Assembly: GCA_016801885.1 (NCBI GenBank)
Contig: CM028888.1
Coordinates: 10,498,170 to 10,562,169, forward strand
DNA from: Toxotes chatareus
Taxonomy: Eukaryota > Chordata > Actinopteri > Toxotidae
Direction of reading: 5' to 3'
DNA length: 64,000 bases
Made by a program: the position numbers and the translations under genes. The notes beneath the pieces were generated by a model. The model worked only from the letters and a program-made list of their open reading frames with translations. It was not told where the DNA came from and made no database searches. Shown in pieces: positions 61,722-64,000 of this stretch. Each line of letters opens with the position of its first letter. Within the stretch, counting starts at the first letter, position 1.

Positions 61722-64000
61722 TGAGGACTGTTACAAAGAAAAAACAATTAAAATAGATTAAAAAAATTTAAATAATGGTACAACCTAACCGAATAAGCTG
61801 ACTAAATCCCACTTTTGCTACATTAGATTAAACTCCAAAGAGCGTACCAAGCATTGTGGAGATTTGACATTTACCAAGTGTCAACTTTTTCACATTACAA
61901 ACCTTTTATCTGTTATGCTGCCTCTTTGCTTTGATTAAATTACATGGATTAGTTTCTTTCCAACAGGCTGAGTGTTCAGGTGAAAGTTGAATCATACAAT
62001 ATCTCTACAAAATTAAAAGTTTAAATACTTTTAGTACTTAAAAAATCTTTTTTGTTGGAACCTGCAGCTAAGGTGCAGTCATTCAAATTGAAGACCACTG
62101 TACTTCTCCTAAGTAAAGGCGAAAACTTAAATGGATTGCTGCTGAAGGTCAACAAATGAGTTTTCCTTTTTGGAGTAATCAGAAATACCTTGGATATCTT
62201 CCCTTTTCCCTTATCTCTCTACTCAGGTTTCAGTATCACACACTGGACTCAGTTACCCATCACGATGCCTTCACTGCAAACCAATTACCTTTCTTCAACC
62301 TCTTCCAGTGAGTACTCCCACTTCTAAACTTATCCAAATGCTTATCTGGCAGAAGTACTTACAACACATCAAAAAAGCCACATTTCCTCTTTTATGTTGT
62401 TAGAAATTATTAATGTTGCTAAACCCTTTTAAAATCCTAAGAGAATGGCAAATACATATTCCATTTCCCTAGGGGGCAGCGAAGAAAGTCTGCACAAGCA
62501 AGTTGTTCTGCAGGAATACTGCACCACGGTGAAAAATGTATTAACTCAGCATTACAACAAAACGCTAAACAAATATGAGATATACCCTCTCCTTTAATAA
62601 ATGAGGCTTCAGCAATCAGAAACCTGAGGAAAAATATTCCTCAAAGCAGTGGAAAACTTCAGGCAGGAGTAAAAATGTGCTGTTTTGTAGTATTTAAGAA
62701 AGACGTCTAATTTATCCATGTTCACCATGAAAAAACATGTCTTCTCCTCTCCCTTTCAGCACCTAATAAAAGAAGACTAAAAGACTGCCGAAAAAGTGGA
62801 ATAATCCGTGAAAATGCCTGAAGGATATAACCTAAAAACTGAGGCTGTGTCATTTTAACTGTACAACTTGTATATCTCATCAACCTGGATGTCCTTGAAG
62901 GTTAAGACAGGGGTCTCAGCAGCCTGCGGCACCATTAAATCACTGTGTGTCAGCGTTAAACTTTGATCATGACAAATAATGGTGTTTTCATGTGAGCCCA
63001 TGCATTGGACATCAATAAAGCCTAATGGCGTGTCAGCCCTATTAATGGATTACTGCACAGAGCTCATAAAAACACAATATCCCATCAAGTCTAAAGGCCC
63101 TAATGATCCCATAGAGTCTAGTAAAGTCACTGTAGGTCCCGTCCCCTGATGGATATCAGCTCTTGGTCCATTTTATCTTACTGCTGTTTAAGAGAACAGA
63201 GGATGTAAAGGGATGATGAGCCAGTATGATTACCTGCTGTGGTATGCAAGATAGGAGACTCCCTGTGTAGTCTTACGTGCAGTAAAATATTGTACTGAAT
63301 ATTAAACTGGCAGTAAGGGCGAAGAAAAATGTTGGTTTATGTGGAGAGGAATGTAGGTTTTAGAGCCACTATGTGTAGTGGTTGTAGGGTCTTCCAAACA
63401 TAATTAACTGCATAATTTTTGTTTGTAAAATAAATGCATAAATAACAGTGTTCAGACTTTAAACAAGTCGGCTCTGTCTGAATTGTGTTTTAATAGTATT
63501 TCCCTGTTTTCACTGACTCGGTGATATGGAGCGCTGGTGAGCTACGTGTGCACTTATAGAACCTTAGGTCTCTCCAGGTAACTTCTATTTCCCCTTGTCT
63601 CATTACTGAATATGAGAATCCTGCTGTGCCGAATGGCAACTGCTTTGAGCCAAAGGTTTAGAGTGGAGATGGCTTTGCTGAATGTGTGTTCCTGAAAAGC
63701 AGAAGATGACTCCTTGTTCAACTTGCTTAATGTTGGCTTTCCTCTTAACAGTCTCCACCCACACCAGAAACTTGTAGGAGAAAACACAAGCAGCCGAAGC
63801 TGACCAATCACAGTCTTTCAGTCTCCTCACGGTATCTCCGTAGCCATGCACAGCTATAAATCTTCCTTTTCACCCTCCTTGTGAAAATCCCTGACAGGTA
63901 AAAACCTCCTCAGGCCAACAGTGAAGTTAGTAGTGACAAAAGGGAACCCGGGGAAAAAAGAAAGAAAACACTCGATAAACATTTTAATTTCTGTATGTAT
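61722..64000. other. No gene seen
   Basis: AT-rich sequence to the window end. Two overlapping minus frames at 63,554-63,851 show no signal, domain or donor that would mark an exon. Confidence 0.55.

Overview
This window looks like nuclear DNA from a ray-finned (probably percomorph) fish. It is AT-rich and almost entirely non-coding. Every long open frame is interrupted or low-complexity, and the mobile-element relics are those common in teleosts: a Tc1-like transposon whose text closely resembles a familiar fish Tc1 family, a ZBED-type hAT relic, a tRNA-derived SINE and hAT-derived short repeats. There are also many long (CA)n microsatellites. No operon, bacterial gene, rRNA gene, intact tRNA or CRISPR array is visible.

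Only fragments of one or two vertebrate genes can be supported. The best model lies on the minus strand. A GC-rich, TATA-less promoter with a perfect CRE (34,237-34,244) precedes an untranslated exon ending at a strong donor at 33,929. An intron of about 15.7 kb leads to an exon at 18,257-18,098 that starts a 50-residue reading frame with a signal peptide. A 34-nt exon candidate at 7,566-7,533 continues in frame. The gene would run out of the window towards position 1. I do not recognise the protein.

Inside the second intron of that model, 17,053-17,424 carries six CCAAT boxes in the same orientation with four CGCCCA motifs. It is flanked by a perfect minus-strand splice donor at 16,974 and by a plus-strand ATGGCGGCG at 17,442. 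This looks like a separate, possibly bidirectional, NF-Y promoter and is the most interesting unexplained signal in the window.

Layout: 1-7 kb is intronic or intergenic sequence with poly(A)/poly(C) tracts and a SINE relic; 7.5 kb the mini-exon; 12.8-13.8 kb the hAT relic; 14.9-15.3 kb a foldback element; 16.7-17.5 kb the CCAAT-rich promoter; 18.1 kb the signal-peptide exon; 20.7, 49.7 and 56.9 kb three same-orientation copies of one dispersed repeat; 32.7-34.3 kb two CpG-rich blocks including the main promoter; 39.4-39.6 kb a large composite microsatellite; 42.9-44.0 kb the Tc1 relic; 60.6-61.0 kb a GC-rich island with a possible exon. The remainder is unannotated non-coding DNA. All gene calls rest on splice-site and reading-frame inspection only.
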